Below are positions 1-6,831 of a stretch of 15,233 nt of DNA, piece by piece. The stretch comes from CAZTYW01 sp964617695 (GTDB lineage: Bacteria > Chloroflexota > Dehalococcoidia > UBA2247 > RBG-13-53-26). A program made the position numbers and the translations under genes. The notes under the pieces were generated by a model. The model ran no database searches and was not told the DNA's origin. It saw only the letters and a list, made by a program, of their open reading frames with translations. Each line of letters begins with the position of its first letter. Positions within the stretch are counted from its first letter, which is position 1. The stretch lies in NCBI GenBank assembly GCA_964617695.1, contig CAZTYW010000050.1, positions 1 to 15,233 on the forward strand. The letters are read 5' to 3'.

Positions 1-45
1 ACTTCTCTTTTCTGCCCCCCTGGGTTACCGTCGCTTTCTGCCAGT

Positions 46-76
46 TTTGCAGCCGAATGGATGCATAGCATACAAT
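46..76 (+). promoter_or_regulatory. Possible promoter ahead of the c-di-GMP genes (weak)
   Basis: A TACAAT hexamer at 71-76 matches the -10 consensus at five of six positions. The best -35 candidate, TTTGCA at 46-51, lies 19 bases upstream and matches at four of six. It would start transcription about 55 bases before the first gene. The long spacer makes this weak. I see no other element in bases 1-139. Confidence 0.25.
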
Positions 77-139
77 CTTAATAGGAGCGGGAAGCAGGGC
101 CTTCCTTGAATCGCTTTCGTTTTCCCGGAGATACACGAG

Positions 140-1465
140 ATGAAAGACGAGAAGAAGTCGAAGGCACAGTTGATTGAGGAACTGAAGGCGCTGCGCCGGC
201 GCATAGGTCGATTGGAAGCTGTAGCTGGCGGGCACTCGACTGCCATGGAAATGGTCGCAAGTCTATGCCGGCCCGCAAACCTGAAGGAGGCGCTGGGAAG
301 CCTCAGGCCGCACGACCATCTCTGTGTTATCTACGAGTCGCCGCGAGAGTGGCGGGAGGCAGTGGTGCCCTTTGTGGCAGTCGGGCTCAAACGAGGTGAG
401 AAGTGCGTAAACATCGCGGATGTCGGCCTTGCGTACAAGCTGCGCCAGCAACTGTGTGACGAAGGCATTGACGTGGCCGATGCTGAGGCGTCGGGGCGGC
501 TTTCCACCCTGTGCGAGTACGGCGCCTTGCCGCAAGGGGGGTTCGACCTTGACCGGATGATCGGTACGTTGATTGCTGAGACGGACAGGGCCTTTGCACA
601 GGGCTATCCGCTGGTTCGCGTCACCGCGGAGATCGGCTGGGCGCTCCGGTGTCATTCAGGTCTGGGGAAATTCCTGGAATATGAATCGAGGCTGGACAGG
701 GACTTCTTCCGCAGGTACCCGTGCATCTCGCTCTGCCAGTATGACCGGTGGAAGCTCACGCCCGAGATTGTCAAGGATGTGGTTACCGCTCACCCGCTGC
801 TGGTGCGAGGCAACCGGCTGCAGCGCAACTTCTACTACACGCCGCCTGATGACCTGACGATCAAAGAACGGGACCAAAGCGAAGTGCAGCACTGGTTGGA
901 CAACATCGAGAGGGAATGGCAGATTCAGGAGGCCATCAGACGGTTGGCCTATCACGACTCGCTGACCGGCCTGCCCAATCGGCTCCTGTTCAATGACTAT
1001 CTTACCAGGGCGCTGAACCACGCCCGTTACGAACATAACAGGCTGGCCATGATGCTGCTCGACCTGGATGGGTTGAAGCGCATCAACGACACGCTGGGAC
1101 ACAGCATCGGTGATCGCCTGCTGCAGGCCGTCGGCGTTCGCCTGAGAAGCATTCTGCGTGACGGCGATATCGTTGGGCGTATGGGAGGCGACGAGTTCAT
1201 GCTGTTGTTGCCTGAAGTGGCTCGGGAGGACGACGCTGTCAAAGTGGCACAGCGAGTCCTGGAAGCCTTTCGCCGGCCCTTTGTGTTTGACGACCGTGAG
1301 GTCGGTGTCACGGCCAGCATCGGGATTGCCGTGTATCCCGGCGATGGCGAGGATGCTGACACCTTGATGAAGAATGCCGATCTTGCCATGTACTGGGCCA
1401 AGCAAAAGGGACGTGATGACTACGAATGCTATGCGGCCGGCATGGACGACAGAGCCCTGCTGTGA
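140..1465 (+). CDS. MEDS-domain diguanylate cyclase (GGDEF)
   Basis: Predicted cytoplasmic diguanylate cyclase that makes cyclic di-GMP from two GTP, 441 residues. Residues 1-30 form a charged coiled coil. Residues about 57-240 look like a MEDS domain (the sensory domain named after methanogens/methylotrophs and DcmR), with H58-D-H-L-C near its start and L-C-Q-Y-D at 198-202. A GGDEF domain fills about 270-430. The catalytic GGDEF is intact at 349-353, and R340-x-x-D343 lies exactly five residues upstream, the canonical inhibitory I-site, so product feedback is expected. There is no signal peptide or membrane segment, so the input should be cytoplasmic; MEDS ligands are poorly known. GGAG at 127-130 supports the ATG. 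The next gene, 36 bases on, encodes an HD-GYP protein with nearly the same N-terminus. The GGDEF call is firm, the MEDS call good. Confidence 0.92.
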   Translation: MKDEKKSKAQLIEELKALRRRIGRLEAVAGGHSTAMEMVASLCRPANLKEALGSLRPHDHLCVIYESPREWREAVVPFVAVGLKRGEKCVNIADVGLAYKLRQQLCDEGIDVADAEASGRLSTLCEYGALPQGGFDLDRMIGTLIAETDRAFAQGYPLVRVTAEIGWALRCHSGLGKFLEYESRLDRDFFRRYPCISLCQYDRWKLTPEIVKDVVTAHPLLVRGNRLQRNFYYTPPDDLTIKERDQSEVQHWLDNIEREWQIQEAIRRLAYHDSLTGLPNRLLFNDYLTRALNHARYEHNRLAMMLLDLDGLKRINDTLGHSIGDRLLQAVGVRLRSILRDGDIVGRMGGDEFMLLLPEVAREDDAVKVAQRVLEAFRRPFVFDDREVGVTASIGIAVYPGDGEDADTLMKNADLAMYWAKQKGRDDYECYAAGMDDRALL

Positions 1466-1501
1466 ATCCGCCGGGCCAGGCCGCCTTTCACTGATGGCGA
1501 G

Positions 1502-3043
1502 ATGAAGGACGAAAACAAGACGAAGAGACAACTCACAGAGGAACTGGCGGAACTGCGTCGGCGGGTAGCCGACCTGGAAAGGTTGGAGGCATGCCGCCAG
1601 GAGACGGAGAAGGCTTTGCAGGAGAGCGAGGCGCGCTACCGTTTGCTGGCTGACAATGTGACGGACCTGCTCTGGACCACAGACATGGACCTCAGGGTCA
1701 CCTATCTGAGCCCCTCGAACAGCCGCTTGCTCGGCTACACGATCGAGGAGGTGAACGCCCGCAAGATGGAGGACTTCTTGACGCCTGCTTCCCTGGAAGT
1801 GGTTGCGAAGGGCTTCGCTGAGGTGATGCAGGCGGAGGAACTGAAGGAGGGGGACGTGTCCGAGCCGCGGACTCTGGAGCTGGAAATGAAATGCAGGAAC
1901 GGCTCCCTGGTCTGGGTGGAGACAAGCGCCACGTTGCTGCGTGATAAGGGTGGCAAGGCTGTCGGACTGGTAGGGGTAACGCGCGATATCACCAAGCGGA
2001 AGCGGGCGGAGGAACTGTTCAGGACACTGGCTGATAGCTCGCCGATCGGCATCTATATCGTCCAGGACGGCAGGTTCAAATTCGTGAACCCCCAGTTCCA
2101 GAAGTCGACCGGCTATACCGAGGATGAGCTTCTGGGCATGTACTCCTTGAAGTTCGCCACTCCTGCAGACAGGGAAAGCGTCAGGGAGAAGGCGGTGAAG
2201 ATGCTGAAGGGAGAACGTAGCCTGCCCTATGAATACCGGATGATAAACAAATATGGAGAGCCCAGATGGGTGCTGGAGACGGTGGCCTCGATCCAGTACC
2301 AGGGCAGACGGGCTACCCTGGGAAACTACATAGACATCAGCGACCGTAAGCAGGCCGAGGAGGAACTCAAGCAGAGCTTTGAGAAGCTGCAGCGGATCCA
2401 GGAGGAGACGGTCAATGTCCTGGCGTCGGTGGGTGAGAAGAGGGACCCGTACACAGCAGGTCATCAGGGGCGTGTCACGCGGCTGGCCTGTGCCATAGCC
2501 AGGGAGTTGGGGCTCACCGACGAGCAGACCGATGGCATCCGCGTCGCCGGTCTGTTGCACGACATCGGCAAGATTCACGTGCCGGCTGAGATTCTGAGCA
2601 AGCCGGGCAAGATAAGCGACTACGAGTTCAGCATTATCAAGACCCACCCGGAGGTTGGCTACGACATAGTCAAAGGAATCGAATTCCCCTGGCCGGTGGC
2701 CCGAACCATACTGCAGCACCATGAGAGGCTGAGCGGGTCGGGCTATCCTGCGGGCCTTAGCGGCGAGGAGATCGCCCTGGAGGCGAGGATCCTGAGCGTG
2801 GCCGACGTGGTCGAGGCAATGTCATCTCACCGCCCCTACAGGTCTGCTCTCGGCGTTGACACAGCGCTGGAGGAGATCTCGCAGAATAGCGGCGTTCTGT
2901 ACGATCCGGAGGTTGTAGGTGCGTGCGTCAGGCTCTTCGCTGAGAAGGGCTTTGCCTTTGACCAGGTGATTGAAGGCCATAGCCGCTTTGGAGAACGGTC
3001 GGGCGTAGACCCAGACTTTGAACAAATGAAGAAGGGGAGGTGA
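1502..3043 (+). CDS. PAS-PAS-HD-GYP cyclic di-GMP phosphodiesterase
   Basis: Predicted c-di-GMP phosphodiesterase of the HD-GYP type, 513 residues, cytoplasmic. Order: coiled coil at 1-40, PAS/PAC about 45-165, second PAS/PAC about 170-290 (ending in a typical DISDRKQAEEEL linker), then HD-GYP about 305-490. The metal-binding L-L-H353-D354-I-G-K is intact, and so is the signature H406-H-E-R-L-S-G-S-G-Y-P416, so activity is expected. The first 26 residues match those of the upstream diguanylate cyclase at 17 positions, both beginning MKDE, which also supports this ATG although the ribosome site before it is weak. The PAS domains may bind a small ligand or cofactor; nothing visible says which. 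Its TGA stop is one base before the start of the methylmalonyl-CoA epimerase gene, so the two are probably translationally coupled. Confidence 0.93.
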   Translation: MKDENKTKRQLTEELAELRRRVADLERLEACRQETEKALQESEARYRLLADNVTDLLWTTDMDLRVTYLSPSNSRLLGYTIEEVNARKMEDFLTPASLEVVAKGFAEVMQAEELKEGDVSEPRTLELEMKCRNGSLVWVETSATLLRDKGGKAVGLVGVTRDITKRKRAEELFRTLADSSPIGIYIVQDGRFKFVNPQFQKSTGYTEDELLGMYSLKFATPADRESVREKAVKMLKGERSLPYEYRMINKYGEPRWVLETVASIQYQGRRATLGNYIDISDRKQAEEELKQSFEKLQRIQEETVNVLASVGEKRDPYTAGHQGRVTRLACAIARELGLTDEQTDGIRVAGLLHDIGKIHVPAEILSKPGKISDYEFSIIKTHPEVGYDIVKGIEFPWPVARTILQHHERLSGSGYPAGLSGEEIALEARILSVADVVEAMSSHRPYRSALGVDTALEEISQNSGVLYDPEVVGACVRLFAEKGFAFDQVIEGHSRFGERSGVDPDFEQMKKGR

Positions 3044-3044
3044 C

Positions 3045-3446
3045 ATGATAAAAAAGGTAAACCATATGGCCATTGCGGTGAACGACCTCGATGACGCACT
3101 GGAGTTCTACAATCGGGTGTTCGGGCTGAAGCCCGAGAAGGTCGAGACAGTGACCGAGCAACGGGTCAAGGCTGCCATTATCCCCATAGGTGAGGGAAGC
3201 GAGATCGAGCTAATACAGCCCATAGATACGGAAAGCGGCGTGGCCAAGTTCCTGGAAAAGAGGGGCGAAGGCATACACCACGTCGCCCTCGAGGTGGACA
3301 ACATAGACGAGGCGCTCAAGGCAGTTGCTGCCAAGGGGGTCGAGATGATAGACAAGGAGCCCAGGCTGGGTCTGGCGGGCAGGGTCGCCTTCCTGCACCC
3401 CAAGTCCACCCGGGGCATACTCGTCGAGTTGGTCCAGAAGGTCTGA
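3045..3446 (+). CDS. mce: Methylmalonyl-CoA epimerase
   Basis: Predicted methylmalonyl-CoA epimerase, interconverting (R)- and (S)-methylmalonyl-CoA between propionyl-CoA carboxylation and the B12-dependent mutase. It has 133 residues, normal for this vicinal-oxygen-chelate family, with two glyoxalase-like halves. Likely metal ligands are H7 (V-N-H-M-A-I), E55 in E-I-E-L-I-Q-P, H79 in I-H-H-V-A-L-E-V and E128 in G-I-L-V-E-L. The H-P-K-S-T-R-G stretch before the last ligand is typical of MCE rather than glyoxalase I. A strong GGGGAGG at 3034-3040 precedes the ATG and overlaps the end of the HD-GYP gene. Mutase and carboxylase genes, its usual neighbours, are absent from the window, so the link to c-di-GMP genes is unusual. 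It faces the trehalose synthase gene across a 72-base gap with no convincing terminator. Confidence 0.93.
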   Translation: MIKKVNHMAIAVNDLDDALEFYNRVFGLKPEKVETVTEQRVKAAIIPIGEGSEIELIQPIDTESGVAKFLEKRGEGIHHVALEVDNIDEALKAVAAKGVEMIDKEPRLGLAGRVAFLHPKSTRGILVELVQKV

Positions 3447-3518
3447 GGTAGGCGTTAGGCAGACAGCGGAAGACCGAGTATCCAGGGGGTCGGGGAAGGG
3501 GCCCTGGTGCTGGCCAGG

Positions 3519-4922
3519 TTACTTGCCCTTTCTCCGGCTCATCTTGTACCACGGATGGTAGCTGACAATACTCTCGGTGTACCGCCTGCCGTATCTCGTG
3601 TCCCCAATAGCCCTGAGGAAGTCGGCAATCCTGCTTGGAAGCATGAAGTGCTCCTCAACGTATGTCTTCCCCCTGCCCCCAATCACTCCGGCCTCGGCGG
3701 GATTCTTCAATAGAAAGACTATCCTGTCTGCGCTCTGCCTGGCGGTATCGCAGAAATAGCCGGTCTCCCCGTGCCTCACCTGCATGGGAATGCCTCCCAC
3801 CGGACGGGCTATCACTGGTCTTGCTTTGAAAAGTGCTTCGGTAACGGTGAGTCCAAAACCCTCCTTAGTGGACGGCTGCATTATGACGCGGGAAGCCCTC
3901 TGGATGGCGTTGATTTCCAGGTCGCTCATAGGCGGCAGGTTCAAGACGTGTATGTCTGGACAACCTTGCGCTCTTTCGTAGACCTCTGACAGAATCCGCC
4001 GACCCTCCGGGTCATCATCGGCCGAGCCACCCGCCAGTACGAGCTGACACTCCACCCTGTTCCTTGCCAGCTTGTAAGCCTCGATCGTGGTATGGATGCC
4101 TTTCCAGGGGTCGAACCTTCCGATCTGGGCAATGATAGGCAGATCCGGGTCTATTCGATACTTGTCGAGTATGGCGCTTACTTCGTCGGGCTTCAGTTCC
4201 CTGTTCTTTTCACACAGGGGATCGATAAAGGGCGGAATGATGAAGGTGTATGAGGGCCAGCGTGAGACGACGTAGTAGGCTGCTGAGAATATCAGCGCGT
4301 CATAGTGCCTCACCCAGAGTGCAATGAAGTCCCACAGGTCAGACCCTTCTGTCACGGCATCCTCTATGTCGCTGTGACATCTCCACAGCCACGTTTCCCC
4401 CTGTCTCTTGAGGTAGGGCGCCAGGCCGAGGGGCTGCGGGTCATGAATCACCACCACGTCCGGATTCCAGTCGATGATATTGGCCTCCACGTTCTCCTTC
4501 AGAGTGGAGAAATAGACCTCCTCCATTTCGGGGGTGAAACACCCGCCCTTCCCCTGCAGCAGGTTGTGGATCCCTTTGGTAGCCTCGAAGTATGCCTCGT
4601 TGCCTCGCATGACCTTCCATTCGTCTTCAATGCCCAGCATGTTCAGGAAAGGCACCGACGAATGAAGCATCTCTGCCACACCGCCGCCGACGGCAGTTGA
4701 ATTGAGTTCCAGCACTCTCAGCCCCCTGAAATCCTCGGCCAGGGCCTTCAGTTTCTCCGTTTCTTCCTGACCAATGAAGGGGGCGTAGTCTTCCAATGCA
4801 TGGGCTGGGAACGGGCAAACACCCTTTCTGGCGCTGTACACCGTTCCGTCTTCCAGCGGCAACTGCACTGTCTGCCTCTCAGTGTTGGATGTTGGAGTTC
4901 GCTGGTCTTCGTTCATGGTCAT
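3519..4922 (-). CDS. treT: Trehalose glycosyltransferring synthase (TreT-like, GT4)
   Basis: Predicted GT-B retaining glycosyltransferase of family GT4, TreT group, which makes trehalose from an NDP-glucose and glucose in one step. 467 residues, cytoplasmic. Signatures: glycine loop T-A-V-G-G-G-V at 76-82, H160-D-P-Q-P-L-G-L, W180-R-C-H-S-D, P230-P-F-I-D-P-L, G-R-F-D-P-W-K-G at 268-275, and the C-terminal E-x7-E pair E354/E362 inside S-T-K-E-G-F-G-L-T-V-T-E-A-L. The HDPQP and PPFIDPL blocks separate TreT from ordinary GT4 enzymes; trehalose phosphorylase from the same group is the main alternative. The gene starts ATG ACC ATG with GGAG about nine bases upstream, and the first 15 residues look unconserved. 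No other trehalose or compatible-solute gene is nearby, so it probably stands alone. It likely serves osmotic or desiccation protection (inference). Confidence 0.88.
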   Translation of the reverse strand: MTMNEDQRTPTSNTERQTVQLPLEDGTVYSARKGVCPFPAHALEDYAPFIGQEETEKLKALAEDFRGLRVLELNSTAVGGGVAEMLHSSVPFLNMLGIEDEWKVMRGNEAYFEATKGIHNLLQGKGGCFTPEMEEVYFSTLKENVEANIIDWNPDVVVIHDPQPLGLAPYLKRQGETWLWRCHSDIEDAVTEGSDLWDFIALWVRHYDALIFSAAYYVVSRWPSYTFIIPPFIDPLCEKNRELKPDEVSAILDKYRIDPDLPIIAQIGRFDPWKGIHTTIEAYKLARNRVECQLVLAGGSADDDPEGRRILSEVYERAQGCPDIHVLNLPPMSDLEINAIQRASRVIMQPSTKEGFGLTVTEALFKARPVIARPVGGIPMQVRHGETGYFCDTARQSADRIVFLLKNPAEAGVIGGRGKTYVEEHFMLPSRIADFLRAIGDTRYGRRYTESIVSYHPWYKMSRRKGK

Positions 4923-4947
4923 CGCCCAGCTCCGGGTAAGATTGGCC

Positions 4948-4962
4948 GCCGGGAGTGCCGGC
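4948..4962. repeat. Perfect 5-bp hairpin in the TreT leader
   Basis: GCCGG at 4948-4952 and CCGGC at 4958-4962 can pair around a five-base loop, with a further GGCC/GGCC symmetry just outside. It lies between the terminator of the crotonase gene and the TreT start, so it would sit in the TreT leader RNA. No T-run follows on either strand, so it is not an intrinsic terminator. A role is unproven. Confidence 0.3.
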
Positions 4963-4974
4963 CCCTCCTGTCTG

Positions 4975-5004
4975 AAAAAGGGCAGCGGGCTTTGCCCACT
5001 GCCC
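4975..5004 (-). terminator. Intrinsic terminator of the crotonase-family gene
   Basis: On the - strand an 11-base arm (5004-4994) and its partner (4990-4980) pair completely, with one G-U wobble, around a three-base AAA loop, and are followed by five T residues (4979-4975). On the opposite strand the wobble becomes a C-A mismatch and no T-run follows, so it acts in the - direction. It lies 56 bases past the stop of the crotonase-family gene and separates it from TreT. Confidence 0.88.
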
Positions 5005-5060
5005 TGGTTATGCCGCCAGGTGTTCGGTTGAGCAGGCGTGCGGTCTCCACTTGTGCGCAG

Positions 5061-5864
5061 CTACCGTCCCTTGAACACAGGCTGCCTCTTCTCCATGAAG
5101 GCGGTCACCCCTTCCTTGTAGTCTTCTGTACCGGTGCACACCTTCACGGCGTAGTTCTCGTAGTCCAGCGCAGCCTCTATGTCGGAGTGAAGTCCTTTGT
5201 AGACGCCGTACTTGGCCAGCTCCAGGGGAATGGGTGGGTTGGCGGCGATCTTCTCTGCCAGTTCCCTGGCCGTTTTCATCAGATCATCAGGTGGCACGAC
5301 GCGGCCCACCAGGCCGATCCGCAGCGCCTCCTGAGCGTCGATGACGTCCCCGGTGTAGAAGAGTTCCAGGGCTTTCTCAAGGCCCACTATCTGGGGTAGC
5401 AGGAAGGTAGCCGCCCCGTCCGGGACAAGCCCCCTCTTCACCCAGGCGCAGGTGAATCTGGCCTTCTCGGAGGCTATCCTTATGTCACAAGCGGCAATGA
5501 AAGATATGCCCATGCCGGCGGTCACCCCGTTGATGGCGGCTATGGTCGGCACCCTGACCTTTCGGAAGACTGGCACCTGGAACCCCATTCTCTGGGTGAT
5601 CTTGCGGCGGTTCACCTCTTCGGCTTCCCCGGCGATGCGGGATGACATAACACTGACGTCCACGCCAGCGCAGAACGCCCGGTCACCTGCTCCGGTGATG
5701 ATCAGCACCCGCATGTCGTCGTCCTGGCCGACGTCTGTCAGAGCGGCCACGATCTCCTCGCGCGTTTCCAGCGACATAGCATTCATCTTCTCGGGCCGGT
5801 TTATGGTCAACGTTGCGATGTGGTCCTTCTTTTCCAGAATGATATCTTTATACTGCACTTCCAA
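5061..5864 (-). CDS. Enoyl-CoA hydratase/isomerase family protein (crotonase fold, PaaG-like active site)
   Basis: Predicted acyl-CoA-binding crotonase-family enzyme of 267 residues, a normal length, cytoplasmic. The oxyanion-hole segments are F64-C-A-G-V-D69 and N112-G-V-T-A-G-M-G-I, followed by A-C-D-I-R-I-A. Of the two glutamates of classical hydratases, the first aligns with W141 and is missing, while the second is kept as E167 (A-L-E-L). G-L-V-P-D149 carries an aspartate where PaaG-type isomerases have their acid. So it is more likely an isomerase or a special hydratase than a beta-oxidation hydratase; the substrate cannot be read. The TTG start sits four bases after GGGAGG; an in-frame GTG two codons later is the alternative. 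It has its own promoter and terminator, so it is probably monocistronic. It shares no visible pathway with its neighbours beyond acyl-CoA metabolism. Confidence 0.88.
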   Translation of the reverse strand: MEVQYKDIILEKKDHIATLTINRPEKMNAMSLETREEIVAALTDVGQDDDMRVLIITGAGDRAFCAGVDVSVMSSRIAGEAEEVNRRKITQRMGFQVPVFRKVRVPTIAAINGVTAGMGISFIAACDIRIASEKARFTCAWVKRGLVPDGAATFLLPQIVGLEKALELFYTGDVIDAQEALRIGLVGRVVPPDDLMKTARELAEKIAANPPIPLELAKYGVYKGLHSDIEAALDYENYAVKVCTGTEDYKEGVTAFMEKRQPVFKGR

Positions 5865-5916
5865 CTGACCTCCCTCTGCAAGTCTGTAGCTAAGTCACCC
5901 TGGTGTGAACGGTAAA

Positions 5917-5946
5917 AGCATACTTAGTGCTGAAGCGCTTTGTCAA
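5917..5946 (-). promoter_or_regulatory. Sigma70-type promoter of the crotonase-family gene
   Basis: On the - strand a perfect TTGACA (5946-5941) is followed after 18 bases by TATGCT (5922-5917, four of six). Transcription would start near 5910, about 45 bases before the gene. The -35 box contains the TGA stop of the broken transporter gene upstream, so promoter and preceding gene end overlap. Confidence 0.65.
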
Positions 5947-6641
5947 TTTGGGGTGCGGCTGAAGATGAGCCACCTGTTGAGGTACATGAAGGGTATGTTG
6001 ACCAGGCCTACCAGCCACTTGGTGAAAAGCTGCCCGGTTATCAGGACTCCCAGCGGCATCACTCCCACGAAGGCAATGGTGATAAAGAGCAGGGTGTCGA
6101 TGGTCAAGGCCGGGACCGAACTGAAGGCGTTTCTCATCCAGAGATGCCTGCCCCTGGTGACTCTTCTGAACAGGTCGTAGACTCAGGCGTCAAAGTTCTC
6201 GCTCACCAGGAAGGCCACCCACGAGGCCAGGGTGATGCGCGGCACCAGGCCGAAGATCGACTCCCAGGCTTCCTGGTCGGGCCAGAAAGGCGCCGGTGGC
6301 AACTCCGTGCCCAGCCAGAGGAAGAAGACCATCGCCAGTTGGGTCACGAAGGCTATGAATATCATCTTGTGGACTTCTTTGCGCCCGAACCTCTCGTTGA
6401 CGATGTCGGTGAAAAGGTAGGTGACGGAGTAGATCAGCACGGCGGCCGGTGCGGTGACGGTGATGAAGGCCAGGTCATACTCTGCCACCTTGGTGGCCAC
6501 AATCTGGCTGAGCGCCACGAAGACCACGTACAGGCCGATGAGTGCGTCAGGCCTCTGGAAACGCCTGGCATACAGAGCCCCGAAGAGGGTGAAGCTCGTT
6601 ATGCCGATTATCCACAGTACTAGCAGTACGGGCTGCGGTAT
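5943..6641 (-). pseudogene. Queuosine-precursor transporter (VUT/YhhQ family), broken by a lost start and an in-frame TGA
   Basis: Recognisable as a VUT_1 / YhhQ-type integral membrane protein, thought to import queuosine precursors (preQ0/preQ1). The frame from 6641 to 5943 spans 233 codons, the normal family length, with several hydrophobic helices, a T-D-I-V-N-E-R-F-G loop and a R-N-A-F-S-S-V-P...I-D-T segment. Two defects are visible. The stop codon TGA at 6185-6183 interrupts codon 153 within S-E-N-F-D-A-*-V-Y-D-L-F-R-R, and the same frame resumes directly after it. There is also no ATG, GTG or TTG between the upstream stop at 6707 and an internal GTG at 6527, although homologous sequence begins well before; a good GGAGG sits six bases before an ATA codon at 6641-6639. 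Both defects fit single G-to-A changes (ATG to ATA, TGG to TGA). Alternatives are readthrough, or expression as two fragments. Confidence 0.8.
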
Positions 6642-6702
6642 ACGATTCCTCCACGGGCCGGATCGGAAGATAGGTTCACGACCGGCTGGGTTGCCTTGAT
6701 TT

Positions 6703-6727
6703 GCCTAAGCAGAGTTTATAGCCTAAG
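6703..6727. repeat. Direct GCCTAAG repeat bracketing a -10 box
   Basis: GCCTAAG occurs at 6703-6709 and again at 6721-6727, 18 bases apart, on either side of the -10 hexamer of the transporter promoter (6715-6720). The spacing is near two helical turns. It could be an operator for a regulator binding as a tandem dimer. I do not recognise the motif. Confidence 0.4.
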
Positions 6728-6744
6728 TTGGGCGGGAAAATCAA
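6715..6744 (-). promoter_or_regulatory. Promoter of the broken transporter gene
   Basis: On the - strand TTGATT (6744-6739, four of six) and TATAAA (6720-6715, five of six) are separated by 18 bases. Transcription would start near 6708, leaving a leader of about 67 bases before the degenerate start. I looked in this leader for a preQ1 riboswitch, which often controls such genes, and did not see its pseudoknot pattern. Confidence 0.5.
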
Positions 6745-6831
6745 TCGTGGGGCGGGCCAGGAGGGGCGGACGTGTCCTGGCGGGGCTAACGGGTGTATTC
6801 TCCATTCGCTGGCAGGAGCGGTGCCGGGCTG

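Noticed and set aside
656..2722. Very long open frame (688 codons) on the - strand across both c-di-GMP genes
   Set aside because: It is antisense to two proteins with complete catalytic motifs. Its translation has no recognisable domain and is full of His/Leu/Gln repeats typical of a mirror frame in GC-rich DNA.
6183..6185. In-frame TGA read as selenocysteine or as tryptophan by a changed genetic code
   Set aside because: The family is not known to use selenocysteine and no SECIS-like hairpin was seen. TGA is a normal stop for other genes in the window, such as the first GGDEF gene and the epimerase.
5940..6623. 227-codon + strand frame opposite the broken transporter
   Set aside because: The - strand carries unmistakable VUT/YhhQ sequence; the + frame is charged and low in complexity. 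It stays open only as a mirror frame.
6642..6714. Possible preQ1 riboswitch before the transporter gene
   Set aside because: The leader has no preQ1-I or preQ1-II pattern that I can fold: no short hairpin followed by an A-rich tail near the ribosome site.
6756..6781. Inverted repeat GCCAGGA/TCCTGGC as a terminator of the MmyB-like fragment
   Set aside because: The loop is 12 bases long and no T-run follows on either strand.
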